Shown in pieces: positions 1-11,130 of a stretch of 64,000 bases of DNA. A program made the translations under genes and the position numbers. The notes beneath the pieces were generated by a model that was given only the letters and a program-made list of their open reading frames with translations, made no database searches and was not told where the DNA came from. Position 1 is the stretch's first letter. Each line of letters begins with the position of its first letter. The DNA is from Apostichopus japonicus (taxonomy: Eukaryota; Echinodermata; Holothuroidea; Aspidochirotida; Stichopodidae): the NCBI RefSeq assembly GCF_037975245.1, contig NC_092581.1, positions 3,932,501-3,996,500 on the forward strand, in the 5' to 3' direction.

Positions 1-570
1 CTAAGTCAATGCATGAGAAATCTAGCTAAACCTAACCATCTTTTTATTCGCTGAAATTGTGACGCAGTTATAAGATATCCATGGTACACATTAATTATTG
101 CAGTTACGTTCGACCACGTGGTTGCCTAACACCACACTAAGTCAATGGGGTAATCTAGCATAGCCATTTGTTTATTAGCTGAAATTGTGACGCAGTTATA
201 TGATAGCTATGGAATAGTTTCGTTATTGCTATTATCTTCAACCACATGGTAGCCTAACACCACACTAAGTCAATGGGAAATCTGCCTAACCATCGGTTTG
301 CATTTTTTTTAAATCACACTACGTAGGATTCAATTATAAATTAGGAACCGGGTAGTATCGCGTCGGGGGGGGGGGGTGTCTTCGTTATTGCTGTTATCTT
401 CGACCACATATGTTAGCCTAACACCACACTAAGTCAATGGGAAATCTGCCTAACCGTAGGTTTGCAATCTTTTTTTTTTTTAAATCACACTTTGCGTAGG
501 ATTCGGGTAATAAATTAGGAACCGGGTAGTATTGCGTCGGGCGGGTACCCGGATAACCCGTGCAAACACT
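1..570. repeat. Diverged tandem repeat, unit about 128-164 bp
   Basis: AACACCACACTAAGTCAATGG recurs near 128, 256 and 420, and position 1 begins inside another unit. Early units share a GCTGAAATTGTGACGCAGTTAT block. Later units instead carry TAAATTAGGAACCGGGTAGT and GCGTCGGG blocks with poly-T and poly-G runs. The array is cut by the window edge. No coding sense was found. Confidence 0.8.
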
Positions 571-572
571 AG

Positions 573-604
573 TATATATATATATATATATTTATTTATA
601 TATA

Positions 605-680
<76 letters not shown>

Positions 681-691
681 CTACGATTGCA

Positions 692-770
<79 letters not shown>
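573..770. repeat. TA microsatellite (array 1)
   Basis: About 200 bp of TA dinucleotides with a few TTTA interruptions and one unique insert (CTACGATTGCAATTG). Open frames of alternating Tyr-Ile here are artefacts. Confidence 0.95.
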
Positions 771-772
<2 letters not shown>

Positions 773-1756
773 CGATGATATGACTTCAATATATGACCTC
801 ACCTACCTTTTATGAAATCTCACGAATCAATCAAAGAATATAGTAACATTATAGCTCATTACACAACTTCTACTGTAAACTGTGCAACACACATAAGTCA
901 ATAGACAGAAAGGAACTACATGGTTCGTATTTATATATTTTTATGTTACTGGTAAAACGAGCAGTCGATATGGTTGGACTTTGTTTTGGGGGGACGCTTC
1001 ACGAGGTGATAATGACTATCATGGAGCCGTGACTTAGATTGTTGACCTTATTATCATTGTGATATTTGCATTGTTCTCGATAAGTTGACTTAACCCGTAC
1101 TTTATATCCAACGCATTTATTAGTCTATGTATCAGTGTATATAGACCTACACATAAAATAATAATCATAATGAAAAGAATACAACATGACACTGATGTTT
1201 CTCAGGTATAGGTGTACTCTATCCATATAAGTACCTCATTTCAGCTTCTACGTCATTTGATAGAAAGAAGAAAAACAATAACTGTATAACATTCATGTTT
1301 TTTATTATATTATTATTAGAATTACTATGAATTCGTTATATCTTTGTTTTTCTTCGATGTACTTTATTAAGTGAATAACAAAAGTAAAACTTTCCGCCAT
1401 CTTTGCTAATTTAAATATCTCCCCCCCCCCAACTTAAAGCCCCCACAAAAAAGGAAAAAGAAAACACACAAATGACCTGGCCTGGTAAAAAAATAGTTCC
1501 GTTCATATAGTCGCGTGCATGCAGCCTGGAGCAAAAAATTCTTGATGATCCTATGTAGCTGACAATGATTATTGAAAGGCCAAGGTGAAACTACTTTACA
1601 AGATCTTTTAAAAACTTAAATCAGGAAGAAAATGAAATCTACTTATAAAAATGACAGTCTAGATGGAAAATTTATTTTTAAACTAATGAAAGAAATACTG
1701 AGCATTTTGCAATTTGCATCTATCTTATTCCCACATTGCGTTTCTTGAGATATTGA
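771..1756. other. No gene or clear repeat seen
   Basis: AT-rich sequence downstream of the receptor. It has a short poly-C run near 1422-1431 and no exon-like frame or repeat that I could recognise. Confidence 0.5.
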
Positions 1757-1758
1757 CA

Positions 1759-2103
1759 GTTGAAATTTTAACAGTTTGAATCAACAGTGAACTTGAAGCA
1801 AACAGGTGTGATGACATAGTTGCACACCAAGGGCAAAGTTGTTTCGTTTTTCTTTATTTTTTTAAACTTTTTTTAAAACTTTATTCTTTTGAGCTAGTTT
1901 GATTCCAAAAGGTTCCATCATATGCTTAGGGTATGCGAATCTATCAATACTGTGTAAGTATATGTTAATGTTTCCCAATTTTGAAGAAGAACATTGTGTG
2001 CACATTTTGAAAACATCAAACATATTTGTCAGTGTGCATCTATGACATCACATCTGTTTGCTTCAAGTTCACTTTTGATGCTAAACAGTATAACATTTCA
2101 AAG
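1759..2103. mobile_element. Foldback MITE with about 70-bp imperfect inverted ends
   Basis: Left end, TTGAAATTTTAACAG then GTGAACTTGAAGCAAACAGG to GTTGCACAC near 1828. Its reverse complement appears at 2032-2102 (GTGTGCATC...CTGTTTGCTTCAAGTTCAC...ACATTTCAA). The two arms match at about nine bases in ten over 47 bp and more loosely outside. The 200-bp centre has no coding frame. The length suggests a non-autonomous DNA transposon. The superfamily is unclear and no target duplication is evident. Confidence 0.75.
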
Positions 2104-5100
2104 AAATCAATCAATCAATAAAACTGAACAAAAACAAGGGACACATGGGAATTGAACGCAAATTTCACCAGGAAACAAAGACTTTCTACTTTTTTCATTT
2201 GCTAAAAAGAAATTTCACTTGGTTTATCCCTTAATTTTTTTTCTCTCTTCATAACCGAACAAAAGATAAACAAAGATGAATACAGATCAGAGTGTATACT
2301 TTTTTCCTCACCTTTTGCAAAAGAAATTATATTGTATCTTATCAGAGGAAGTAGTTTTAACCATTAGGACAGCGCAATGTTTTTCTAAGAAATTAAGGGG
2401 AAAAACAAACACACTCAGATATATACAAACATACGCGCATGCAGTACGTGTGGAAACGCGCATAATAATGCTAATATAATATAACCGCTGGCAGTAGTAG
2501 GAAATATGAATGGTTAGCCGATAGCTGATCATTTGGGGTTAGTAGTGAAGATATGGGACATAGTCATCATTACATGGATATTGAACATGGATGGATGTCA
2601 GAGGGGGGGGGGGGACCACAGGGATACGATGAGGCCTTGCCATTTAAAAATATTCACAATACACAGCGTTCGTTGTTTATTGGCCAATGAAAAGCAGTGT
2701 TGCTCGAAAACTCGGAGCACGCTAGAGAATCTGTCGGGCCTGTTACCCATGAGGTTCAATCCCTCTACAACCTTCCTTATATATACACTGAGAACTTGCC
2801 GCTGTTCTGTAACGTATCGCTTACTTCCTCCGCGGCGGACGGCAACAGCTGAGGATAGAGGAGTGTGAACAACCAATGGGGAGGAACACGCAGAATTTTT
2901 ACACGACAGACTTCGCGTTAAGAAATTTTTTTAAAGTTTAAGTATACGCTCAGGTCGGGTTCGTGGTCAACGAAATGAAAGCCTTTCATGATCGCATGGA
3001 AATTTCGATATAAGATATATGGTCTTATTTGCAAAATATGTATGAGAGAAAGATGGTTTACCGTAACTGATATTTGCCCGCTTAGCGTATACGTTGTGAA
3101 AACTAAAAGAGTCCACCATCACATATCGCATGATTTCTTCAGTTATGTTACCTCAGAGAATAGGCTGACGCACAGTCAATCATTACAGAACACTGGCCAG
3201 ATATAGGTCGAAGCAAATCCGTGACTACTCATCTATTCAGTAATGGGGGCTTAATTAATTGATTTGCATAATACATGAAACTATCACAAACAGGCTCGGG
3301 GGCCTAATGTTAGCGATAACTTTGATATTTGGGTTGGACTTAATACACGTATAGGCTTTAAGATAGTTATAGGAATTATATCATTGTTGTAGTTATCCTA
3401 AGTATGCAAAGTGCTATTGTTATGCTTAACTGTTAATTCGAGGAATGTTAACTAGCGGTACTTCATTGTCTGTATTTATTGTCTGTACTGTGTATTATCT
3501 TCTTGTGTGTCAGTCTATACGATTTTCCGTCGAGAGGCTTTTACAACTCCGATGTGTAGTAACTAAGGCAGCCGTTTTACTCACCTGATGTAACATTGCC
3601 ATGGTCATACCAGGGTAAGAGCAGCAGCTCCCTGGTCATACGGTCACAGTCTCGCCGTACTGTAAATGAGACTGTAGTTGGCTCATATAATCTTTGGTGA
3701 CTTTTCGTAAAAATAAAGTACATACTTAATAAAGTTATGTAGCACGTATGCAAATCAAATCTGTATTTAGGCTCTGACTTCTGCTTGCATGGGTCATACT
3801 CTCCGGACCCGGCCAAGTCCCTGCACTGTATCGGGCGGGGGGGGGGGGGGTGGGCTGCTTTCACCACTACGTTGATTTGAATGGAACACGCTGCTATTAT
3901 GTGTGGTTATATAACCCCCTCTTCATCGCAACACATCTTACACTAATTGTCCCACTTGAAACAAATAGTTACCCCCTTTTTATATATATTTATCGGCTTG
4001 TGGGGACAACAGGAGTTACGATGGGCCCAACCTTCAAACTTGTTTTTCTTGCAAAAGGTGTAAACAATAGAGTAATAGTATTCGAATAAAGGGTGGGTCA
4101 GGTTCATGCATGACCCTTGTTTTCATCAATGTCCTCCCCCCACCTCCCCCTTCCCCCAAATCTGTCCGATATGAACAATGTTGAAGGTAGCTACCAAAGG
4201 TAACGTGTGTGGGGGGGGGGGGGGGCGTCGGTGTTGCATATACGTGCGTCATATTAGACACACACTGTTGCATTATACTTACTAAAGTTGTGAACGATTA
4301 CGGTAGTTTATAACAAAATTGATTTTGCCAGTAGTTCAACAATCGTATTTTTGCATGCGATTGGACATTATATTTCCTAAATTAATCTTGTCACCATTCT
4401 TGTAAGTCCCCCCAAGAACATCAGATACACATTGTTCTCATTAAAGCAGCGTTTTGTTATAGCACATGAAATATGATTGCAAATCTGTTGTGATGCATCG
4501 AAATTAAAGCATGACATCAAATACATTACTCCCAGCCTTTAAAGCATTTTTTGGCTATTTTCGTGTTATTAATCGAAATATGCAAAAAATATATAAAACT
4601 TGAAAGTAAGTGATTAATATTAGGAACGAACAAGAACATTAACTTGTTTATCGGTTTTTATTTTCATTTCTTGATACATCAAATTGCACTTGAAAAGGTA
4701 AAAAAACAATCGTAAAATAGGCATTATTTCTTATCTTTTCTGTTTCCCGCCAACAAAACATTAATATATTATACAAGCGGTTGTACAACCTATGTTTTCT
4801 AACCACCGTGGCTGTATTCTCAGTGAGGAAAACCGTTTTAGCCTTTTGTGTTTGAGACATAATATAGACCTACTTAAGTATCATATAGAAGTCACGGAGC
4901 ACAACGTCAGACAAAAGCATTTAGCACGGTATGTGTACACGGTAAACAATTCATTACTTATTTCAAAGCGCGACGTGCACCTTTGCACGAACACGAACAT
5001 TCAACGTCAGTGTACTTATAATACAGGTCACAAACTGTATTGCAATAATCTTCTTCATATATCAGAACTGCGGTCACGTGATAACCACGGTGACATTATG

Positions 5101-7014
5101 CCTTGCGTCTGATGATGGCGGTATACGCCATATAAAACTCGATTGAAATTCCCTCCCTATGTTCTCGGGAAAAGTACCAAAATAAACTGGATAATTTATT
5201 TCTTCATTCTTCTTAGAACACAAAATAAGATTTATTTTGATCGTGGCTTGAATGTTGAAGTGTATGAATGAAAAAAATATTTTAACCAATTCATTTTATC
5301 CAAATTCAGCCGGAGAAGAATTAGACAACTGCTTAGGGTATTAACCTCTTGTTCAAACACAGGTCAACAAAACTGAATAAATAAATAAATATATAAATAA
5401 ATAAATATATAACCAGAGTATATTTAAGCACAGCGTTGCGTTCAAACCTAAAAATAATTCATCATTTGACGCCTATTTTTTTTCTTTCTGGGTGACGACT
5501 TCCAGATACCCCTACACGGGAGTCGACTTCAACAATCACAGGGTCACCCCTCCTTATAATTCCCTTCATTCGTCTAGTATAGGTTCCTACCTTATTCAGT
5601 CGGGTGAATTTTAAAATTTGCCTCTTCCCACCCCCACCCCACCCCACCTTTGAAATATTGTGCACTGCTTTGTAATATATTTAAAGATATTCCATGGTAT
5701 TCTTCTACTATATGTCACTATTGGCTTTTCCGTTCCTCCATGTTCTTGCCATCTAATTTCGCGGCGACCAGAACAAGCACTCTGGACCTTGGTCGATCTG
5801 GCGCCGCACGTGTCAACCCTAACCTGGCCTTGCGACCTGCCCTTAAATGGTTGAGGAACTAATCGCCAGATTCACCACATTATTCAAGTGTACGATGCAG
5901 ATAGTAGTATCATGTCATAACCTTAACAAAACACAATGCAGCAAGGATTGAGCGAAAAGTGTCCTAAACATGGTTGACTTTACAAGGTCGACAACAGAGA
6001 ATTTGACTACACAAGGTCGACTATACATATGAAAACATGATATCACAATATCATATATCAATCTAAAAAAAAACGTGTTAAATAACAAAAGTGGTTCAAA
6101 AATTTAACCACCATTTTGAGAATATTGTGGAAGTAAAGATATAATTTTTTAATGCCAAAAATCACGGTACCTCATTTAAGTGTTGAATAAAGTGTATTTT
6201 CAAAGAAATCGTCTCGCCTGAGTTAATCTTGTTTATACCCTGCTTTTCTTCCCTCAGTTGTTCATCTATCGTTTCACTTCATGTTGTTATATATGCAAAT
6301 TCAGTTGCACTGTTTAAATTTGCATTCTATTTGCATATAATAAATACAAGAATAACACTGTGTTTATATTACTGTGTGCAGTGTATCGCAACGTTTGCTA
6401 TATATTCACGAGATGTAGGCGAAAGAACAGAAGGCACATATAGAGATATATAGTCAGATTTTGGTGACAATTTCTTCCGAGGAAACTCCAAGCCAATTAA
6501 CATCACTTGTAGCTTTAAGGAATGCCAAAATGGTAAAAATGAGTCAATGTGGCCTCTTGTACAAGAACATAACAAGAGGTAGGAATTTTTCTTCCAGCCT
6601 TTTTTTCTAAATGCAGCATAGTTGTTTAACAGTTTACTGTCCGTTATTGACTGCTCTTTATATAGACTTGCAAACACTTTACTCCAATGTAGAAAATGTT
6701 GTGTCCCACAAAGTTACCTTAGTCATTATTGCACTCGCAACACTATATGATTTCTTTTAAAGTATTTAAAAAATATTTAACAAATAAAAACCTTTTGAAT
6801 TGGGAGGAACTAAGAGGGAGGGAATATACAACAGCTACTTCTATTTTCTTCGTGATCAAAGATATTTTCTTTATGAGTTTTTTTTTTAAAGTAGACCATA
6901 TTATTCCATGCATGAGACGAAATTTGGCCAGATCGTTTGGGATAAAAGTTTTGGTTAGCCATCGTGTCCGATGTTTGAAAACGAAAGCGTGCTTCACTTC
7001 ATCTTTACATTTCC
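2104..7014. other. Gene-free stretch downstream of the receptor
   Basis: No exon with family similarity was found. It includes poly-G runs at about 2604-2613, 3837-3850 and 4211-4224, which frame artefactual Pro/Gly-rich frames. There is an AATA/AAAT-rich patch at 5374-5412. A TATATATAAGG sequence lies at about 2777-2787 on the minus strand, without a supporting gene. Confidence 0.5.
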
Positions 7015-7148
7015 TTTATTTTGAAACTTTATTTAATTTAATTGACAATTAATGGTTGGTAATTTGTTTCATCTCCTTAATTGGGATTGTTAATTTTTTT
7101 TTTAAATTAAATGACACAATCTGATGAAAAGTTTGTCTCAGTTAATTT
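7015..7148 (-). promoter_or_regulatory. Candidate 3' UTR with two polyadenylation signals
   Basis: Downstream of the receptor stop codon the minus strand has AATAAA at 7033-7028 and again at 7020-7015. They lie about 115-135 nt past the TGA in an AT-rich stretch. Either could end the transcript. The signals are seen in sequence; their use is inferred, and longer 3' UTRs are common in this family. Confidence 0.5.
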
Positions 7149-8172
7149 TCAAACATCCGAAGATTTCATTTCAACTAACATTGCCATAAGTTCATCAAAC
7201 ACTCCATCATTTATAAACGGATTAGAACCTTTCCCACTGCTAAGATCATCGGAAGAACCATGATCATTTCGCGGAACTGGTCCGTTCGTACAGTATTCAT
7301 TGTTATTTTCCGCCGGGAGCTGCTCATTGCGCGTTTCCGATGTCGACGCTTTACTGACGTCAGGCTCTATGACGATGACGTCACTATTTTGATCCCCAAT
7401 CGAATTTTCGCGCGAAGATGAATATAAATAATTGTCCGTCAGTTGCAAAGGGTTCGAACATTGACTAAGATGGTCTATTGACGACGTAGTTGAAGAAGGA
7501 ATGTTACGAAATGACGAAGTTATAGCCCTGTTGATAATGATTCTTGGTGATTCATTTGGTCCGTGATTGTAAAGTTTATTCATTAAAAGCGTTCTTTTTT
7601 GTCTAGTAATATCTGGTTCACTTCCCAACAGATCGTCCGCGGACTTGGAAATAGTGTTGACATTTGGAGAAGTTGGATCAACATCATCAGTAGTACTGCT
7701 GTTACCGAGTCCATTGACGGTCTCTATTGGACCGTTACCTACTTGTTGTAGATCTCCGTCCAATGAACGAGTTCTTCTTTTGACTAATGGTGGTTTGGTG
7801 TCTATGATTTCGGTGTTGGTAGTAGTAGGTGCAGGCGGTAAGCTCTTCTTGTCATCGGAACCACAGGAGGCTTCTTGAATGATGTCATTGCATTTATTTT
7901 TCACCTTCTTCTCCTTCTTCTTATTACCGGACCATCTCGCGTTGGTTCGACGGCTCTTCGGAGCGGTGACGGGCGACGTGCTCTGTGGTGACGACGAGGC
8001 GAATCGGTAGACCGGCATACGACGGCGTTGGTTCAGATCACGTTCTAGCGCTAACATCTTCTTTGGTGCAGGAACGGAATTATTCCGACGACGGAAAGAA
8101 GCAAAAATGGACGAGCGCCCGCTACCTACAGATGAACGACTGTTGTTGCTTTTCGAACGCAACAGTTTCTCT
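7149..8172 (-). CDS. Group I mGluR-like receptor, last coding exon (cytoplasmic tail and stop)
   Basis: Last coding exon of the metabotropic glutamate receptor. It begins after an acceptor ending in TATAG at 8174-8173. Its first base completes an AG codon from the previous exon to give Arg. It then reads 340 codons to a TGA at 7151-7149. The product is a Ser/Thr/Pro-rich, Asn-rich intracellular tail with basic patches near its start (SFRRRNN, KKEKKVKNK). Group I receptors also have long tails and an FRRK-type patch near this position. I see no PPxxF or LPSSPF Homer-binding motif, which vertebrate long-tail GRM1/GRM5 carry. The last residues, S-S-D-V, fit a class I PDZ ligand (S/T-x-hydrophobic). 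The bulk of the tail is not alignable by eye to any family, as expected of these tails. Exon placement is strong; functional motifs are inferred. Confidence 0.88.
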
Positions 8173-8399
8173 CTATATAAATTAAAAGAAGAAAAAAGAT
8201 AAAAAGGAACATAAGATAAAGGTGGAATTTTGAATATTTATTGATCAATATGAAACATAAAAGTATAAGTTATGTCTCTAAATCTTGGATGATGATTAAT
8301 GTTCCCATCTTTCCTACAGCCACCTTCCGTAAATACAAAAACAGAAGCAAGACCGAAGGTACCCATCTTTTTTAGATATACTATACAGACAAAAAGTAA

Positions 8400-9060
8400 A
8401 AATGTGTAAAAGTAAGAGGGCCTGACGTTTCGATCCTAGCAGGATCTTCTTCAGAGGCTAAATGACAAGTATCAGAAACAGAAGGGACAAATACACGCAC
8501 AGAATACAAACAGGTTAATGAGCATGGTGAACAGAAAGAGATAGACGTAAGGGGATTAGTAAACAAGGGATGGAGAGAAGAAAGAAAGAAAAATATGGAG
8601 GAATTAACAGAGTCTTCAAAAGTCATTATTCATTAAGTTTTGAGGTGCCTTCCACCAGCGCTTTTATGGGCCAAAAGATCTCGAGAGGTAATTTATTCCG
8701 AATAAATTGTGCCGCAAAAACAAAAGACGTTTTCCCCAACACCCGATTTGTTTTGGTCTCTTTTTTGTATTGGTCTCTTTTGGGAGAGACAGAATGACCG
8801 GATATAAGGTTACGAGTTGGCAGGGTCATAGTGGCCATTTGGGTAATGTCCAGTGACACGATGGGGTGGCTGTTTGGTCAAAAATGGGCTGGAACCTGGT
8901 AAGCAATTTTACAGCCAAGTCAATGAATAATGTGCCGACCAAGCCTAGCTAAAGGATGCCCGAGTCGGTTTTAAGACCCAGTCCGCTCCACATGTGAGGT
9001 TGGATTATTCTTGGCAAGGAGATCATCAACAATGTAAGTTGGAGCACAGTTGTTTAGGGA
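8400..9060 (-). mobile_element. Degraded LINE-like retroelement 3' end
   Basis: Minus-strand reading gives NNCAPTYIVDDLL, then broken frames, then from 8859 a frame with TNRVLGKTSFVFAAQFIRNKLPLEI. This resembles the common C-terminal tail of CR1/L2/Rex-type LINE reverse transcriptases (LAP.YL.DLL ... G.R.F...AP..WN.LP..I). Stops and frame breaks show it is dead. A following untranslated part holds the CTGAAGA...GAAAC hairpin. It sits in the receptor's last intron in sense orientation. The family is judged by motif memory only and the exact clade is open. Confidence 0.6.
8421..8456 (-). other. Hammerhead-like hairpin motif, copy 1
   Basis: The minus strand reads CTGAAGA, a stem GATCC/GGATC around TGCTA, then GAAACGTCAGGCC. 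The CUGAnGA-stem-GAAA order resembles a hammerhead ribozyme core, as reported in Penelope-like retroelements. There is one extra A before the stem, and no helix I/III partners are obvious. The same block recurs at 46015-46050. Ribozyme activity is not claimed. Confidence 0.4.
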
Positions 9061-9228
9061 CTAATGAGAAACTAGGATTAGTGTTAAGACGCCAAGTGAC
9101 AGGAAGGCAAAGAAACACGTATGGATTATTGGTGTAAAACTATTTCCAAGCATCCAGTTGAGTTTTTGGCAGTGAAGGCAAGAAGACGAATGGAGGGTAT
9201 ACGGGAAAGGTGTCAGTGAGTTGCGAGG

Positions 9229-9267
9229 AGAGAGGGAGGGAGGGAGGGAGGGGTGGGGGGGGGGGGG
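9229..9267 (+). repeat. G-rich tract, quadruplex-capable
   Basis: GAGAGGGAGGGAGGGAGGGA followed by GGGGTGGGGGGGGGGGG. Four or more G-runs of three or longer lie on the receptor's template strand, about 125 bp past the membrane exon's donor. Confidence 0.7.
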
Positions 9268-9287
9268 AGACAAAGATGAAGGAGTAA

Positions 9288-9390
9288 TTAGGGAAGATAT
9301 GGAGTGGCAGGGAGGACGAGAAACAGCCTGCATGGGTATACACGAGCTGGAATGTGACGACAGATAAAGGAAGATATTTGAGACACCAAC
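9288..9390 (-). other. In-frame read-through of the last intron (possible alternative short tail)
   Basis: If the donor at 9390 is not used, the frame continues from the membrane exon for 33 codons (LVSQISSF... to ...TPYLP) and stops at 9290-9288. This would replace the 340-residue tail with a short one. Vertebrate GRM1 also produces short-tail forms by alternative splicing just after the conserved RMHVG region. There is no transcript evidence here, so this is only a possibility. Confidence 0.3.
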
Positions 9391-10309
9391 CTGCTAAAAT
9401 CGACCGTTCCGTTATTACTGCTAAACCCACGAGAAGAGGAGTCATAGAAGCTGCCCACGTGCATTCGTACCAATGTCGAAGTGGTCATGGAACTTCTCCT
9501 GTTTCTCTCTGGTTTGAATAAAATAATGTAAGTCTTTGGAAGGAATAAACAAGCTAACGCAACGGCTGAGCTGATACTAACAGCAAAACAGACGACAATC
9601 TCTCTCATGTGTGCACTACCGAAATATAATGGAATGAAGGCGAGCCAGACGACACATGTAGTATACATCGTAAAGGCTATGTATTTAGCTTCGTTGAAGT
9701 TCTCTGGCAGATTTCGTGTTTTGAAAGCATATAAAGTACACATTCCCACGAGAAACGCATCGTACCCAAGTGGGGCGACCATTCCTCTAGTGAATGGCTT
9801 ACATATTAACCTTGCGGTGTTAAATGTCGGATAAACAATAATAGCTTCAGGTGGTTCAACTATCAAAAATGCGACGATGATAGCGACCTCTACACTAATG
9901 ATTATAATCGTTATGACAACTTGAGCCGTCCCGCTTAAAAATCTCGGTTTTCTTGTCAAGATTTTCTTTTTGCTTCCCGCCAAAATTCTAGCCATACGAT
10001 TGGTCCTCACTACTAAAGAAGCATAACATAAACAAAAGCTTAGGCCAAGACATATCCGTTGCAGATAACACACAAACGTGCTAGGCTTTGAAACGTATGG
10101 AAAGGTCAACGCGAAACACGTGGTGATTCCAATAAGGAGTATATAACTGTTTTCTCGACTTGAGGCTTTAATGATTGGTGTCCCGTTGTATCGGATGAAG
10201 GTCACTATGACGAATGACGTACAAATTAAGCCAAGACTTGCTAGAACAATCGCAAAGATGGCCTGGCTGTCCGACCACCTCATAAACTCCACATCAATGA
10301 TGTCACAAT
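9391..10309 (-). CDS. Group I mGluR-like receptor, seven-transmembrane exon
   Basis: A single 919-nt exon encodes the end of the cysteine-rich domain and all seven membrane helices of a class C GPCR. In order: TM1 (AIFAIVLASLGL...), TM2 (YILLIGITTCFAL), TM3 after the conserved CYLQR cysteine, second loop TNRMARILAGSKKKILTRK, TM4, the extracellular loop cysteine LICK, TM5 (VAPLGYDAFLVG), third loop KTRNLPENFNEAKYIAFTMY, TM6, and TM7 ending in FLPKTYII. The second and third loops and the post-TM7 stretch PERNRRSSMTTSTLVRMHVG closely match vertebrate GRM1/GRM5. Those are plasma-membrane glutamate receptors coupled to Gq and phospholipase C. Acceptor CAG precedes 10309; the donor GTTGGT follows 9391 and leaves phase 2. 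Family call is very firm; Gq coupling is inferred from loop similarity. Confidence 0.96.
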
Positions 10310-11006
10310 CTGAAAGAGATGAGTAAAGTGATATATATTAATTAAAGGATTAATTAAAGGCACACAATTAAGTGTGATAAATTATAGACCGTTTCATAAC
10401 ACTACGATCACTCCAGGTTGTGTTATTATATCCCTTTTTAATTAGTTTGAGATATGACCCTTTAAACATGTGAGGGTCATTCACTAAAGCGGCTGGACAA
10501 CTAAGTCTAACACAGAGGCCATGCGGGCAACTCCTTAGATGCAAACACAGAGCTCTGCAGTGAGAAAACAAAAAACTTTTTGAGTCTTAAAGGATATTAT
10601 GTTGACAAATGCATTACAAGTTTTTTTGTCAAGGACAAGTATAGTGTTAAATGTCAACTAAGAAGTGCTATGTGCTATGTGTTTTATATGAAGTTGAAAG
10701 AACATGTTTTAGTTGAGTTATTTGAATTTAAGAAAGAGTGGATTAACATTAACGTTCATCATAAATTTATCCTCAAGTTTAAAGGAGCATTCAAGAGATT
10801 TAGCATAATTTAAAGGTGATTACTTGAAAATAAGAATAGATGTGGAGAATATTACCAACACTCATTTTTTTTTGTTATTAGACTGTAAAAACACATCAAC
10901 ACTAAAATTCTGCCTCGGTTCATCCTTTGTTTTGATTGTTAATCCCTTTAATATGTTAATTTTTGCTTCTGACCATCGACCATCTTTGTATAATTTATTT
11001 ATGTAC
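10310..11006. other. Intron between cysteine-rich and membrane exons
   Basis: A 697-bp intron largely filled by one copy of the dispersed family with the GGATTAACATTAAC and AAAGGAGCATTC blocks. Confidence 0.8.
10430..10860 (+). repeat. Dispersed repeat family R1, copy A
   Basis: Opens with ATGACCCTTTAAACATGTGAGGGTCAT and AAAGCGGCTGGAC. Later it has TTTTTGTCAAGGACAAG, GTGGATTAACATTAAC, CATCATAAATTTA and AAAGGAGCATTCAAGAGATT. The same ordered blocks recur near 18.1, 30.7 and 44.5 kb, and inverted near 48.7 kb. It lies in a receptor intron, antisense to the gene. Not coding. Confidence 0.75.
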
Positions 11007-11130
11007 CTGTTAGTTCAGCGTTAGGCGCTTCTCCTTCCTCACATTCTTGACACGTAAACTCGTCTTTAACAATCTCTCTTAGTCCGCATGGTACGCATGC
11101 CCAGCAACATTGGATGTTGTCTCGGATATC
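11007..11130 (-). CDS. Group I mGluR-like receptor, cysteine-rich domain exon
   Basis: A 124-nt exon that starts in phase 0 after TTTCTCAG and ends in phase 1 at a GTACAT donor. It reads DIRDNIQCCWACVPCG, then a segment with FTCQECEEG, and ends NAELT before the split Asp codon. With two cysteines from the preceding exon and one at the start of the membrane exon, nine cysteines are present. That is the standard count for the mGluR cysteine-rich domain, which passes ligand-domain movement to the membrane bundle. The CCW.C..C spacing matches the family. It is too short to stand out as an open frame and was found by splice phase and cysteine pattern. Confidence 0.93.

Larger units (their letters stand above)
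8173..9390 (-). other. Intron between membrane exon and tail exon
   Basis: A 1.2-kb intron (GTTGGT...TATAG). Most of it, 8.4-9.06 kb, is a degraded retroelement described separately. Near its 5' end is a G-rich tract at about 9229-9267 on the plus strand. Confidence 0.85.

Noticed and set aside
2760-2800. TATATATAAGG as a promoter TATA box
   Set aside because: No gene starts nearby on either strand, and such words are common in AT-rich DNA.
7645-7878. Plus-strand frames across 7.6-8.2 kb
   Set aside because: They are antisense shadows of the receptor tail exon.
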